A stretch of DNA of 64,000 bases, taken from the NCBI RefSeq assembly GCF_019249295.1, contig NZ_JAESDH010000015.1:1-64000 (forward strand). Direction: 5' to 3'. The stretch's first letter is position 1. The number at the start of each line of letters is the position of its first letter. A program made the position numbers and the translations under genes. The notes beneath the pieces are model-generated. The model saw nothing but the letters and a program-made list of their open reading frames with translations. It was not told the origin of the DNA and searched no databases. Positions 46,176 through 54,550 of this stretch are shown piece by piece. The stretch comes from Alteromonas antoniana (GTDB taxonomy: Bacteria > Pseudomonadota > Gammaproteobacteria > Enterobacterales > Alteromonadaceae).

Positions 46176-46869
46176 AGATAGCCCATATTACAAACAGGTT
46201 TCCTTGCTCATAAGAATGCTTCCTGTGGTAGCAACAGAGACGGTTTTTGCACTTAAAGGTGGCACCGCCATTAATTTATTTGTGAGAGATTTTCCTCGGC
46301 TATCTGTAGATATTGATCTTGCTTATCTTCCACTTGAACCAAGAGATGAGGCTTTGATTAATGTCAGGGCTGCATTGCAGCGCATTACAGACAGAATCAA
46401 TACTCAACCAGATATCAGAGCGGCATTTCAGGATAATAAAGCTGATGAACTGAGAATCGTTGTATCAAGTCCGGTTGCGACGATCAAAATTGAAGTGTCG
46501 CCCGTCGCCAGAGGTACATTGCATAGTGCAGAAATAATGCCAGTTCAAGAGTCTGTTGAAGACGAGTTTGGTTATGCTGAGATTCAGGTAGTCAGTCTTC
46601 CCGATCTGTATGGTGGAAAATTGTGTGCTGCAATGGATCGCCAACATCCTCGCGACTTATTTGATGTGCGTATGTTACTTGGCAGTGAAGGGATTTCGAG
46701 AGAGATTTTGGTGGGTTTTTTAACCTATACATTAAGTCACCCTCGGCCTATTAATGAAGTCATGTCGCCAAACTGGCAGCCTCTGAATGAGAAATTTCAG
46801 GCAGAATTTGACGGAATGACTTTTGAAAAAGTTGAATGCGAAGACTGGGTAAGCGGATTAAATGGTTGA
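46168..46869 (+). pseudogene. abiEii: AbiEii nucleotidyltransferase toxin, split by ISPpu12-like element
   Basis: From ATG 46168: nucleotidyltransferase motif ALKGGTAINLFVRDFPRLSVDIDLAYLPLE (GG-T and D-x-D near 28-51) and SLPDLYGGKLCAAMDRQHPRDLFDV. Normal AbiEii proteins have about 300 residues. Here the frame enters the IS end at 46847 and stops at 46869 (…ECEDWVSGLNG). The native C-terminal part is at 50242-50484, beyond the element. Even with the IS and one duplication removed, the frames do not join (…EDLAS then stop at 50235), so a frameshift is also present. Toxin probably inactive. Confidence 0.82.
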
Positions 46870-46933
46870 TCTTACCTTTGCATGAGAGTGAGACAGACCG
46901 GCATCTCATCGGATTATCTGGTTGATGCTTCAC

Positions 46934-47341
46934 CTACTGCTGGTGCATGTTTCCTTCGCTAATTCCAGCAAGAACCCCACACGCCTCAACTTCCCGGTCA
47001 TCGTTGCAACTCGCTCTCAGTGAAACGAGTTGTTTCTCAAGCGCTTGCAGAGCGGTTATCTGCGACCGCACATGAGAGATGTGATCATCGAGCAAGGCGT
47101 TGACGGCGGTACAAGGCTGATGAGGGTCGTCCTGATAGCTCTGTAGTTCGTGAATCTCAGCCAGTGACAGGCCCAGGATTCTGCAGCGACGGATGAAGGC
47201 CAGCCCCTCACCATGCTTCTCGGTATAGACACGGTAACCGTTGTCCTGCCGATCAGGCGGCGGCAACAAGCCCTGCTGTTCATAGAAGCGGATCGTCTGT
47301 GTTTCGACCCCTACCAACTGCGCCAACTGACCAATGCGCAT
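46934..47341 (-). CDS. MerR-family heavy-metal-responsive regulator (CadR/PbrR-like)
   Basis: 135 residues from the ATG at 47341, which has GGGGAGGAGG just upstream. N-terminal winged HTH (MRIGQLAQLVGVETQTIRFYEQQGLLPPPDR), dimerisation helix and Cys77, Cys112 and Cys121, the three-cysteine pattern of Cd(II)/Pb(II)-sensing MerR proteins. Divergent from the cation transporter gene; the ~95-bp gap should hold the MerR-type spaced promoter (TTGACATTATAGTAGC on the plus strand near 47375). Likely activates the transporter and lspA. Confidence 0.88.
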   Translation of the reverse strand: MRIGQLAQLVGVETQTIRFYEQQGLLPPPDRQDNGYRVYTEKHGEGLAFIRRCRILGLSLAEIHELQSYQDDPHQPCTAVNALLDDHISHVRSQITALQALEKQLVSLRASCNDDREVEACGVLAGISEGNMHQQ

Positions 47342-47436
47342 CAGCCTCCTCCCCAACGGATTCTTTACTCTATTGACATTATAGTAGCTTTATAGTTTTA
47401 AATGGTACCACAACATTGTTCAAGTGGAGTCGTATC

Positions 47437-48333
47437 ATGAGAAAATCCTGTGGTGGCGCCTGTGGCGGTGATGCAACGTCCGCAGCGGATACCGATATAC
47501 AGGCCTCCTCCGAGGCGCCAGGGAGATGGGTCAGTGTTTATGCCGTGCCGAAGATGGACTGTCCATCAGAAGAACGAATGATTCGCCTAGCCCTGAACGG
47601 CTTTGAGGAGATTCGGGCGCTGTCCTTCGACTTGTCGAACCGCCGGCTGAAGGTCGTGCATGACGGCGAGGTCGAGCCCGTCACCTCGAAACTGAAGACC
47701 TTGGGGCTAGGCGCCTCGCTTCAGGAAACCGTCGCTGCAAATCCGGAGACCATCAAGGCCGCCGAGTTTTCGGCAGCTTCTGCTAAGCAAGAATCCGGGA
47801 CCCTGCGCTGGTTGCTCGGCATCAATGCACTTCTGTTCGTGGTGGAAATGACTGCCGGTCTGATCGCCCGGTCCACCGGCCTGATTGGAGAATCCCTGGA
47901 CAATTTTGCCGATGCGGCGGTGTACGGGCTTGCCCTTTATGCGGTTGGACATAGCGTGAAAATGCAGGTACGTGCCGCGCATCTTGCTGGTGTACTGCAA
48001 CTGATCTTGGCTGTGGGCGTACTCATAGAGGTGGTGAGACGCTTTGTATTCGGTAGTGAGCCTGAATCGCTGGTGATGATGGCTATCGCATTCGTCGCAT
48101 TGATTGCCAATACCAGTTGTCTGCTGCTCATATCCAAACATCGGGAGGGCGGGGCGCACATGAAGGCAAGCTGGATATTCTCGGCCAACGACGTGGTGAT
48201 CAACCTGGGGGTCATCACCGCCGGCGCTCTGGTCGCGTGGACCGGGTCCAATTATCCGGATCTGATTATCGGCACCATCGCGGGGGTAATTGTACTTAAC
48301 GGTGCTAGACGCATTCTGGCGCTCAAGGATTAA
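47437..48333 (+). CDS. Cation diffusion facilitator-type transporter (CzcD-like)
   Basis: 298 residues from ATG 47437. N-terminal Cys-rich stretch KSCGGACGGD and an HMA-like segment VYAVPKMDCPSEERMIRLAL (about 30-50), then five to six membrane segments from about 125 (LRWLLGINALLFVVEMTAGLIARSTGLIGESLDNFADAAVYGLALYAVG). The SLDNFADA motif is the CDF metal-site helix (normally H/D-x3-D). Expected to export divalent metals with proton exchange. Next to lspA (3-bp gap) within the ISPpu12-like element. Confidence 0.85.
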   Translation: MRKSCGGACGGDATSAADTDIQASSEAPGRWVSVYAVPKMDCPSEERMIRLALNGFEEIRALSFDLSNRRLKVVHDGEVEPVTSKLKTLGLGASLQETVAANPETIKAAEFSAASAKQESGTLRWLLGINALLFVVEMTAGLIARSTGLIGESLDNFADAAVYGLALYAVGHSVKMQVRAAHLAGVLQLILAVGVLIEVVRRFVFGSEPESLVMMAIAFVALIANTSCLLLISKHREGGAHMKASWIFSANDVVINLGVITAGALVAWTGSNYPDLIIGTIAGVIVLNGARRILALKD

Positions 48334-48336
48334 GCA

Positions 48337-48849
48337 ATGTCCATTTTTGGCAAACATCTGTCACCGTACGCTCTGTTGTCCATCTCCGGCCTGCTGGCAG
48401 CGTCTGATCAGGCCGTAAAATGGCTGGTGCAACAATCAATGGCATATGGCGAGTCTATTTCAGTGACCTCATTCTTTAACTGGGTACACGTATGGAATAC
48501 CGGTGCCGCATTCAGTCTTTTTGCGAATGGTGGAGGCTGGCAGCGCTACTTTTTTATCGGAATCGCGGTAGTGGTCTCGATTTTTCTGATCAAGCTGATC
48601 CTTGAAAATCGTCATAAAGGAGAAGCCATCGCTTACAGTCTTATCCTCGGTGGCGCCATGGGCAACCTGATTGACCGGGTCTTTCGCGGCTATGTTGTGG
48701 ATTCCTTTGATTTCTATTGGCGAGACTGGCATTGGCCGGCCTTCAACCTGGCTGATATTGCAATTGTCCTCGGTGCCTTACTTTTAGTTTCCAGCAGCTT
48801 GTTGGGTAAAAAAGCAAACACCAATGCCGAGTCGGATGGATCTGACTGA
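48337..48849 (+). CDS. lspA: Lipoprotein signal peptidase (LspA, signal peptidase II)
   Basis: 170 residues. Four membrane segments and both catalytic Asp motifs: GGAMGNLIDRVFRGYVVDSFDFYW (first Asp near 110) and FNLADIAIVLGALLL (second Asp near 137). Cleaves prolipoproteins in the inner membrane. Mobile lspA copies travel with metal-efflux genes in ISPpu12 and pbr operons; the reason is not clear. Co-transcribed with the transporter. Confidence 0.93.
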   Translation: MSIFGKHLSPYALLSISGLLAASDQAVKWLVQQSMAYGESISVTSFFNWVHVWNTGAAFSLFANGGGWQRYFFIGIAVVVSIFLIKLILENRHKGEAIAYSLILGGAMGNLIDRVFRGYVVDSFDFYWRDWHWPAFNLADIAIVLGALLLVSSSLLGKKANTNAESDGSD

Positions 48850-48870
48850 CACCTACGCCTATACAACACC

Positions 48871-50160
48871 ATGACCGAACTTCCCGACAACATCCTTCAC
48901 CTGCCGCAATACCAAGTACTGGGCTGCAAATCAACCGACGACGAAATGCACTTCCAGGTGGACGTGCCCGATCCCATCGCCTGCGAGGAATGCGGCGTGC
49001 AGGGTGAGTTCGTACGGTTCGGCAAGCGTGACGTTCCCTATCGTGATCTGCCCATCCACGGCAAGCGGGTCACTCTCTGGGTGGTCCGCCGCCGATACAC
49101 CTGCCGGGCCTGCAAGACAACATTCAGGCCCCAGCTACCGGAGATGGTGGACGGATTCCGTATGACACTGCGGCTGCATGAGTACGTGGAGAAGGAATCC
49201 TTCAACCACCCCTACACCTTTGTGGCGGCACAGACCGGCCTGGACGAGAAGACGGTGCGCGACATCTTCAACGCCCGCGCCGAGTTGCTGGGGCGCTGGC
49301 ACCGCTTCGAGACGCCCCGCATCCTGGGCATTGACGAGCTATACCTGAACAAGCGCTACCGCTGCATTCTGACCAACATTGAGGAGCGAACCCTGCTCGA
49401 CCTTCTGGCCACCCGCCGCCAGGACGTGGTGACCAACTACCTGATGAAGCTGAAAGACCGGCAGAAGGTCGAGATCGTCAGCATGGACATGTGGAACCCC
49501 TACCGGGCAGCGGTCAAGGCTGTGCTGCCCCAGGCCCGTATCGTGGTCGATAAGTTCCATGTGGTGCGCATGGCCAACGATGCCCTAGAGAGAGTGCGCA
49601 AGGGCCTCAGAAAGGAGCTGAAACCGTCCCAGAGCCGGACTCTCAAGGGAGACCGGAAAATCCTGCTGAAACGCGCTCACGAAGTCTCAGACCGGGAGCG
49701 CCTCATTATGGAGACCTGGACAGGCGCGTTCCCGCAACTGCTGGCCGCCTACGAGCACAAGGAGCGCTTCTACGGCATCTGGGACGCCACCACACGGCTC
49801 CAGGCAGAAGCCGCCCTGGACGAGTGGATAGCCACCATCCCGAAGGGCCAAAAGGAAGTCTGGAGCGATCTGGTCAGGGCAGTGGGAAACTGGCGCGAAG
49901 AGACCATGACCTACTTCGAGACGGACATGCCCGTCACCAACGCTTACACGGAGTCCATCAACCGACTGGCCAAGGACAAGAACCGTGAAGGGCGCGGTTA
50001 CTCCTTCGAGGTGATGCGGGCACGAATGCTCTACACCACGAAGCACAAGAAGAAGGCACCGACTGCGAAGGTCTCTCCTTTCTACAAGAAAACCATCGGT
50101 TACGGACTGCCGGACTTCGCAGAGGAACTCAACTACGGAGTCGATCTATCAACCATCTGA
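48871..50160 (+). CDS. ISL3-family transposase
   Basis: 429 residues, intact. N-terminal zinc finger (IACEECGVQGEF...YTCRACKTTFRPQ, about 35-80), HTH (TFVAAQTGLDEKTVRDIFNA) and DDE domain: ILGIDELYLNKRYRCIL (first Asp near 155), VSMDMWNPYRAAVKAVLPQARIVVDKFHV (second Asp) and a final Glu near TNAYTESINRLAKDKNREGRGY. Moves the ISPpu12-like element. Confidence 0.92.
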   Translation: MTELPDNILHLPQYQVLGCKSTDDEMHFQVDVPDPIACEECGVQGEFVRFGKRDVPYRDLPIHGKRVTLWVVRRRYTCRACKTTFRPQLPEMVDGFRMTLRLHEYVEKESFNHPYTFVAAQTGLDEKTVRDIFNARAELLGRWHRFETPRILGIDELYLNKRYRCILTNIEERTLLDLLATRRQDVVTNYLMKLKDRQKVEIVSMDMWNPYRAAVKAVLPQARIVVDKFHVVRMANDALERVRKGLRKELKPSQSRTLKGDRKILLKRAHEVSDRERLIMETWTGAFPQLLAAYEHKERFYGIWDATTRLQAEAALDEWIATIPKGQKEVWSDLVRAVGNWREETMTYFETDMPVTNAYTESINRLAKDKNREGRGYSFEVMRARMLYTTKHKKKAPTAKVSPFYKKTIGYGLPDFAEELNYGVDLSTI

Positions 50161-50226
50161 GGGTGGTATCAGATTGATGGGGTGAAGGTGCCCCATCAAC
50201 CATTAAATCCGTATACCCCGAAGACT

Positions 50227-50484
50227 TAGCCTCTTAGGCCCATGATGTTAATTGAACTGCAAAAACATTTCACAGAAAGGGATCATGCTTTCCTTATGTC
50301 ATTCAAAAGAGGACAACCTGACTGGGCATTGTTTGACTATCCTAAAGCAGCAGACTTGCCAGCGATTCGTTGGAAGTTGCAGAACATTAACAAATTGGCA
50401 AAGAATCAAGCAAAACATCAAGAGCAATTAGATAAATTGAAGCAAGTGCTTGATGATTGGCTTGTTAACGCAAACGCCGAGTAA
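50227..50484 (+). pseudogene. abiEii: AbiEii toxin C-terminal remnant
   Basis: Frame from ATG 50242: MMLIELQKHFTERDHAFLMSFKRGQPDWALFDYPKAADLPAIRWKLQNINKLAKNQAKHQEQLDKL. This is the conserved tail of AbiEii-type nucleotidyltransferases (FLLSFKxGEPDW, LPAxRWKLxN). It lies just past the ISPpu12 target duplication and is one reading frame off from the N-terminal part. It could be expressed as an 80-residue protein but has no catalytic residues. Confidence 0.8.
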
Positions 50485-50615
50485 TTCGTTTATAACAAAC
50501 CTCAACGAGCTATAAGCCCCCTAGTTAGATTGCGATTTCTTCAATCTATCTAACCGAGTCCACATAGGACAACTGCATAGACTGGAGCCTCGATTTACAT
50601 TAACGAGGACTCCTC
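50485..50615. other. HS2 right boundary and dsbC leader
   Basis: 131 bp before dsbC. It contains GTTAGATTG...CAATCT near 50525-50550 (partial hairpin) and the leader hairpin described separately. The dsbC-traC operon promoter should be here; no certain -35/-10. Confidence 0.45.
50584..50613 (+). promoter_or_regulatory. Hairpin occluding the dsbC ribosome-binding site
   Basis: GGAGCCTCG (50584-50592) pairs with CGAGGACTCC (50604-50613) over 9 bp with one bulged A. The Shine-Dalgarno CGAGGA lies in the 3' arm, and the ATG follows at 50616. Confidence 0.55.
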
Positions 50616-51308
50616 ATGCGAAAACTATCTCCAATTATTCTGGCGCTTGCGCTGTCTCCATTGGTTCAAGCTGAACCTGTGTCTGAAGTGTCGCCCGTTG
50701 GCAAAATTGACGGCATGGTTTCTTTGCCGGTCACGGGTATGAAAGCGGTCGAAAGCAATGGCCGTATTGTTTTCATGTCAGACAGTGGCCGGTTCGTCAT
50801 TGATGGCACGCTCTATGATGCCTGGTCGAAAAAGCCGCTTACCAGCCTTGAAGAAATTCGTGAAGCGGGTAACACGCTGGACTTAAGTCGTCTTGGCTTA
50901 AAAATGGATGATTTGAATCCACTGACGCTGGGTGAAGGCAAAAAGAAAGTGGTGGTCTTTGTTGATCCCCGGTGTCCGCATTGCCATGAGCTTTTGAAAC
51001 AAGCCCTACCGCTAACCAAAGAATACACCTTCCAAATACTCCCTGTGCCAGTGCTTGGTCCTGATTCAGAGCGTCAGGTTCGCCAGCTTGGCTGTGCGCG
51101 TGACAAAAAAGCGGCCACCGATGCATTGCTGAATGGCCGGATTGGTAACCTAGAACAGGATGATGCCTGCAACTTAGAACCAATGCAGCGTACCTTGGTG
51201 ACGGCTCAAATCCTGGGCATTCAAGGTGTGCCTTTCATCGTCGCCAATGATGGTCGCATCAGCCGAGGCCGTCCTTATGATCTTTCTGCTTGGTTGGAGG
51301 GGCGTTAA
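50616..51308 (+). CDS. dsbC: DsbC-like disulfide isomerase of the transfer region
   Basis: 230 residues. Signal peptide MRKLSPIILALALSPLVQAEP, N-terminal dimerisation domain (about 25-100) and thioredoxin fold with active site VVFVDPRCPHCHELL (CPHC near 122-125) and cis-Pro loop IQGVPFIVAND. Periplasmic isomerase presumably folding the Cys-rich TraU and TraN. Corresponds to SXT s054. Overlaps traC by one base. Confidence 0.92.
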   Translation: MRKLSPIILALALSPLVQAEPVSEVSPVGKIDGMVSLPVTGMKAVESNGRIVFMSDSGRFVIDGTLYDAWSKKPLTSLEEIREAGNTLDLSRLGLKMDDLNPLTLGEGKKKVVVFVDPRCPHCHELLKQALPLTKEYTFQILPVPVLGPDSERQVRQLGCARDKKAATDALLNGRIGNLEQDDACNLEPMQRTLVTAQILGIQGVPFIVANDGRISRGRPYDLSAWLEGR

Positions 51309-53707
51309 TGAAAGCCTCTCTGTATTCAGGGCAACGCGCTTCAGAGCTATTGCCAGTATTGGCCTATTCAGACGATGAGCAACTGTTTTTCATGGAAGAC
51401 CAAAGTGTTGGCTTTGGTTTTCTATGTGACCCATTGCCGGGTGGTGATGAGTCTGTTGCAGACAGGGTTAATGTTCTTCTCAACAACGACTGGCCAAAAG
51501 ACACTTTGCTGCAATTTGGCCTGTACGCCTCGCCTGATATTCAAACCGACCTTCAGCGCATGATGGGCTTACGGCATCGTCAATCCGATCCATTGCTTAG
51601 GGCGTCGATACGCAAACGTGCGGATTTTCTCGATGGGGGCACGGTTCAACCGATAGAAGAATCGACCCAGACTCAGGTTCGCAACTTTCAACTGATCGTC
51701 ACCTGCAAATTGCCTTTGGAAAGTCCTATACCGACGGAGCGTGAGTTGAGTCGAGCATCCGCGCTTCGGGCTTCTTTCTCGCAAGCGCTGGCAACGGTTG
51801 GTTTTCGCGTCACTGAGATGACTGACCGAAACTGGCTCGCGGCAATAAGTGCTCAGCTTAACTGGGGAAAAGATGCTTCCTGGCGCAATCCATCACCAAT
51901 CCGCAGTGAGGCAGATAAACCACTTCGGGAGCAAGTGTTGGATTATGACCGAGCTATCAAGGTGGATAGCCAAGGTCTGATGCTGGGCGATTACCGAGTT
52001 AAAACCTTATCGTTTAAACGCTTGCCTGAGCGGATCTGGTTTGGTCATGCCGCAAGTTTTGCGGGCGATATGATGACGGGCAGTCGCGGTTTACGCGGCA
52101 GCTTTTTGCTAAATGTCACCATTCACTTTCCCTCAGCTGAGGCGATGAGATCTCGTTTAGAGACGAAGCGTCAGTGGGCGGTCAATCAGGCCTATGGCCC
52201 GATGCTCAAGTTTGTGCCGGTGCTTGCAGCCAAGAAAAAGGGATTTGATGTTCTTTTTGAAGCTTTGCAAGAAGGTGATCGTCCTATTCGGGCCAATATG
52301 ACTTTGACGCTGTTTTCACCAACGGGAGAAGCGTCCATCAGCTCTGTTTCAAATGCTCGAACTTATTTCAAAGAACTCGGATTTGAGCTGATGGAAGACA
52401 AGTACTTCTGTTTGCCCATTTTCCTGAATGCCTTGCCATTTGGTGCTGACCGCCAGGCGATGAACGACTTGTTTCGATTCAAGACCATGGCGACACGGCA
52501 TGTCATCCCTCTGTTGCCTTTATTTGCGGATTGGAAAGGCACTGGCACGCCGGTGATTAACTTTGTTTCCCGTAATGGCCAGATCATGAGTGTGTCCCTT
52601 TATGACTCGGGCAGTAATTACAATTGTTGCATCGCGGCGCAATCGGGATCGGGTAAGTCATTCCTGGTGAACGAAATCATCTCCTCCTACCTATCAGAAG
52701 GCGGGCAATGCTGGGTGATTGATGTTGGCCGCTCTTATGAAAAGCTGTGTGAAGTCTATGACGGTGAGTTCTTACAGTTCGGGCGAAACAGTGGCATTTG
52801 CTTAAATCCGTTTGAAATCGTTGAGGACTATGACGAAGAAGCGGATGTGTTGGTTGGGTTATTGGCCGCAATGGCCGCACCTACGCAGTCATTAACCGAT
52901 TTTCAGATGGCAAACCTAAAGCGTCAGACCCGTGAACTGTGGGAGAAAAAAGGTCGTGCCATGTTGGTTGATGATGTGGCAGAGGCCTTGAAAAATCACG
53001 AAGACCGACGTGTGCAAGACGTGGGTGAGCAGCTCTATCCATTTACGACACAGGGCGAATATGGCCGCTTCTTTAATGGCCACAATAATATTCGCTTCAA
53101 AAACCGTTTCACCGTTCTGGAGTTAGAAGAGCTCAAGGGGCGTAAGCATCTACAACAAGTGGTGTTGCTTCAGCTTATCTACCAAATCCAACAAGAGATG
53201 TACTTAGGTGAGCGGGATCGTCGCAAGATTGTGTTCATCGACGAAGCCTGGGATCTGCTGACTCAAGGTGATGTCGGTAAATTTATCGAAACGGGTTACC
53301 GGCGATTTCGAAAATATGGTGGCAGTGCTGTAACGGTAACGCAATCGGTCAACGATTTGTATGATAGCCCTACAGGTAAAGCCATCGCTGAAAACTCAGC
53401 CAATATGTACCTGCTTGGTCAAAAAGCTGAAACCATCAACGCGCTCAAAAAAGAAGGCCGCTTGCCACTAGGTGAAGGCGGCTATGAATACCTGAAAACG
53501 GTTCATACCGTCACTGGTGTCTATTCCGAAATTTTCTTTATTACCGAAATGGGCACCGGGATTGGCCGCCTCATCGTCGATCCGTTTCACAAGCTGTTGT
53601 ACTCGTCCCGTGCAGAAGATGTAAACGCGATTAAACAGTTAACGCGCAAAGGCCTTTCTGTTGCTGATGCCATCTCTCAGTTGTTGAAGGAGCGAGGCTA
53701 TGAATAA
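51308..53707 (+). CDS. traC: TraC, VirB4-like ATPase
   Basis: 799 residues from ATG 51308 (MKASLYSGQRASELLPVLAYSDDEQLFFMED), with GGAGG 8 bp upstream. N-terminal TraC domain and C-terminal ATPase with Walker A AAQSGSGKSFLVNEI (near 443-457) and Walker B KIVFIDEAWDLL (near 640-651). Powers pilus assembly and channel function at the inner membrane. Coupled to dsbC (TAATG) and to the trbI-like gene (8-bp overlap). Confidence 0.94.
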   Translation: MKASLYSGQRASELLPVLAYSDDEQLFFMEDQSVGFGFLCDPLPGGDESVADRVNVLLNNDWPKDTLLQFGLYASPDIQTDLQRMMGLRHRQSDPLLRASIRKRADFLDGGTVQPIEESTQTQVRNFQLIVTCKLPLESPIPTERELSRASALRASFSQALATVGFRVTEMTDRNWLAAISAQLNWGKDASWRNPSPIRSEADKPLREQVLDYDRAIKVDSQGLMLGDYRVKTLSFKRLPERIWFGHAASFAGDMMTGSRGLRGSFLLNVTIHFPSAEAMRSRLETKRQWAVNQAYGPMLKFVPVLAAKKKGFDVLFEALQEGDRPIRANMTLTLFSPTGEASISSVSNARTYFKELGFELMEDKYFCLPIFLNALPFGADRQAMNDLFRFKTMATRHVIPLLPLFADWKGTGTPVINFVSRNGQIMSVSLYDSGSNYNCCIAAQSGSGKSFLVNEIISSYLSEGGQCWVIDVGRSYEKLCEVYDGEFLQFGRNSGICLNPFEIVEDYDEEADVLVGLLAAMAAPTQSLTDFQMANLKRQTRELWEKKGRAMLVDDVAEALKNHEDRRVQDVGEQLYPFTTQGEYGRFFNGHNNIRFKNRFTVLELEELKGRKHLQQVVLLQLIYQIQQEMYLGERDRRKIVFIDEAWDLLTQGDVGKFIETGYRRFRKYGGSAVTVTQSVNDLYDSPTGKAIAENSANMYLLGQKAETINALKKEGRLPLGEGGYEYLKTVHTVTGVYSEIFFITEMGTGIGRLIVDPFHKLLYSSRAEDVNAIKQLTRKGLSVADAISQLLKERGYE

Positions 53708-54047
53708 GACCACGCTTTGGCCATTTATGGCCTCTATTACTTTGTCTATTGCTGGTAGCGGTTTAATGACCAGCTGGCTCTTAATGAAAACACTCGAACC
53801 CATCCACAGCCAGTTGGCGTTAAGTACGCCCATTGCGGTCGTGGATTTTGGGGAGGCTGTGCTGTCACTGGGCCCCAATGCCAGCGAACAAGACATCGAA
53901 TCCAGGTTGCTTCAGACCAATCAGCAAATTGAAAAGCTAAAAGCAGCCGGTTTTATCGTGCTGGATGCCCAAGCGGTGGTGGGTGCTGATGATTCCGTAT
54001 TTGTGCCATTAGGCTCAAAGGAGGTGTCTCATGCAGATACTCCGTAA
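53700..54047 (+). CDS. TrbI-like F-type transfer protein
   Basis: 115 residues. One N-terminal membrane segment (FMASITLSIAGSGLMTSWLLM) followed by a periplasmic segment with VVDFGEAVLSLGPNASEQDIESRLLQ. F-type TrbI proteins have this size and topology and sit between traC and the signal peptidase. Overlaps traC by 8 bp and trhF by 17 bp. Confidence 0.72.
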   Translation: MNKTTLWPFMASITLSIAGSGLMTSWLLMKTLEPIHSQLALSTPIAVVDFGEAVLSLGPNASEQDIESRLLQTNQQIEKLKAAGFIVLDAQAVVGADDSVFVPLGSKEVSHADTP

Positions 54048-54543
54048 AAGAATGCCTTGGCGGCCATACCTCATCCAGTTGACTGTTCTTGCGTTAATCA
54101 TGGCCTTGGTAGGCACCTACGCCATGATGCGCTACCGAATAGGTATTGATACCCAGCAAGAGCGCTGCCTGCCTGATACCACGGTGTATCTGATTGACCT
54201 ATGGAATAAAAAGCCCGTTAAGGATGGTTTGTATGCCTTCCACTCAAAAGGACTCGCTCCGTTATATAACGACGGTACTCGGATGCTGAAACGCCTAACA
54301 GGGATGCCTGGGGATGAAGTCAAGGTGACGCCTGAGCATGTGATGGTGAACGGTGCTGAAGTCTCAAATGGCATGGCATTAGCCCAGCGTCTTGGTGTGG
54401 CGGAAACAGAATTTAGCCGCTCATTGACGCTGCAAGAAAACGAATATTGGTTTTCCGGTGAGGCTGCAACGAGTTTTGACTCCCGCTATTGGAATGCCGT
54501 TAAGCGCGAGCAGATTGTTGGTCGCGCTTGGCCGCTTTGGTAG
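54031..54543 (+). CDS. trhF: TrhF, S26-type conjugative signal peptidase
   Basis: 170 residues. N-terminal membrane anchor (LIQLTVLALIMALVGTYAMM) and S26 fold. The general-base lysine motif is clear: GTRMLKRLTGMPGDEVKV (Lys near 90). At the nucleophile position, where RP4 TraF has a Ser in SMP, this protein has ERCLPDTTVYLID, so a Cys. It may be catalytically altered. Related proteins cyclise or process pilin in other systems. C-terminal FDSRYW matches the family. Confidence 0.82.
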   Translation: MQILRKRMPWRPYLIQLTVLALIMALVGTYAMMRYRIGIDTQQERCLPDTTVYLIDLWNKKPVKDGLYAFHSKGLAPLYNDGTRMLKRLTGMPGDEVKVTPEHVMVNGAEVSNGMALAQRLGVAETEFSRSLTLQENEYWFSGEAATSFDSRYWNAVKREQIVGRAWPLW

Positions 54544-54550
54544 GAGGTGG

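Larger units (their letters stand above)
46847..50218 (+). mobile_element. ISPpu12-like ISL3-family element with metal-response cargo
   Basis: 3372 bp. Terminal repeats are GGGTAAGCGGATTAAATGG on the left and, inverted on the right, GGGTATACGGATTTAATGG. A perfect 8-bp target duplication CGAAGACT flanks it (46839-46846 and 50219-50226), as expected for ISL3. Gene content (merR, cation transporter, lspA, ISL3 transposase) matches what I remember of ISPpu12 from Pseudomonas plasmid pWW0, including the length. Higher GC than the ICE. Confidence 0.93.

Noticed and set aside
47707-48357. 216-residue antisense ORF over the cation transporter
   Set aside because: Shadow of a GC-rich gene; no RBS, no recognisable protein.
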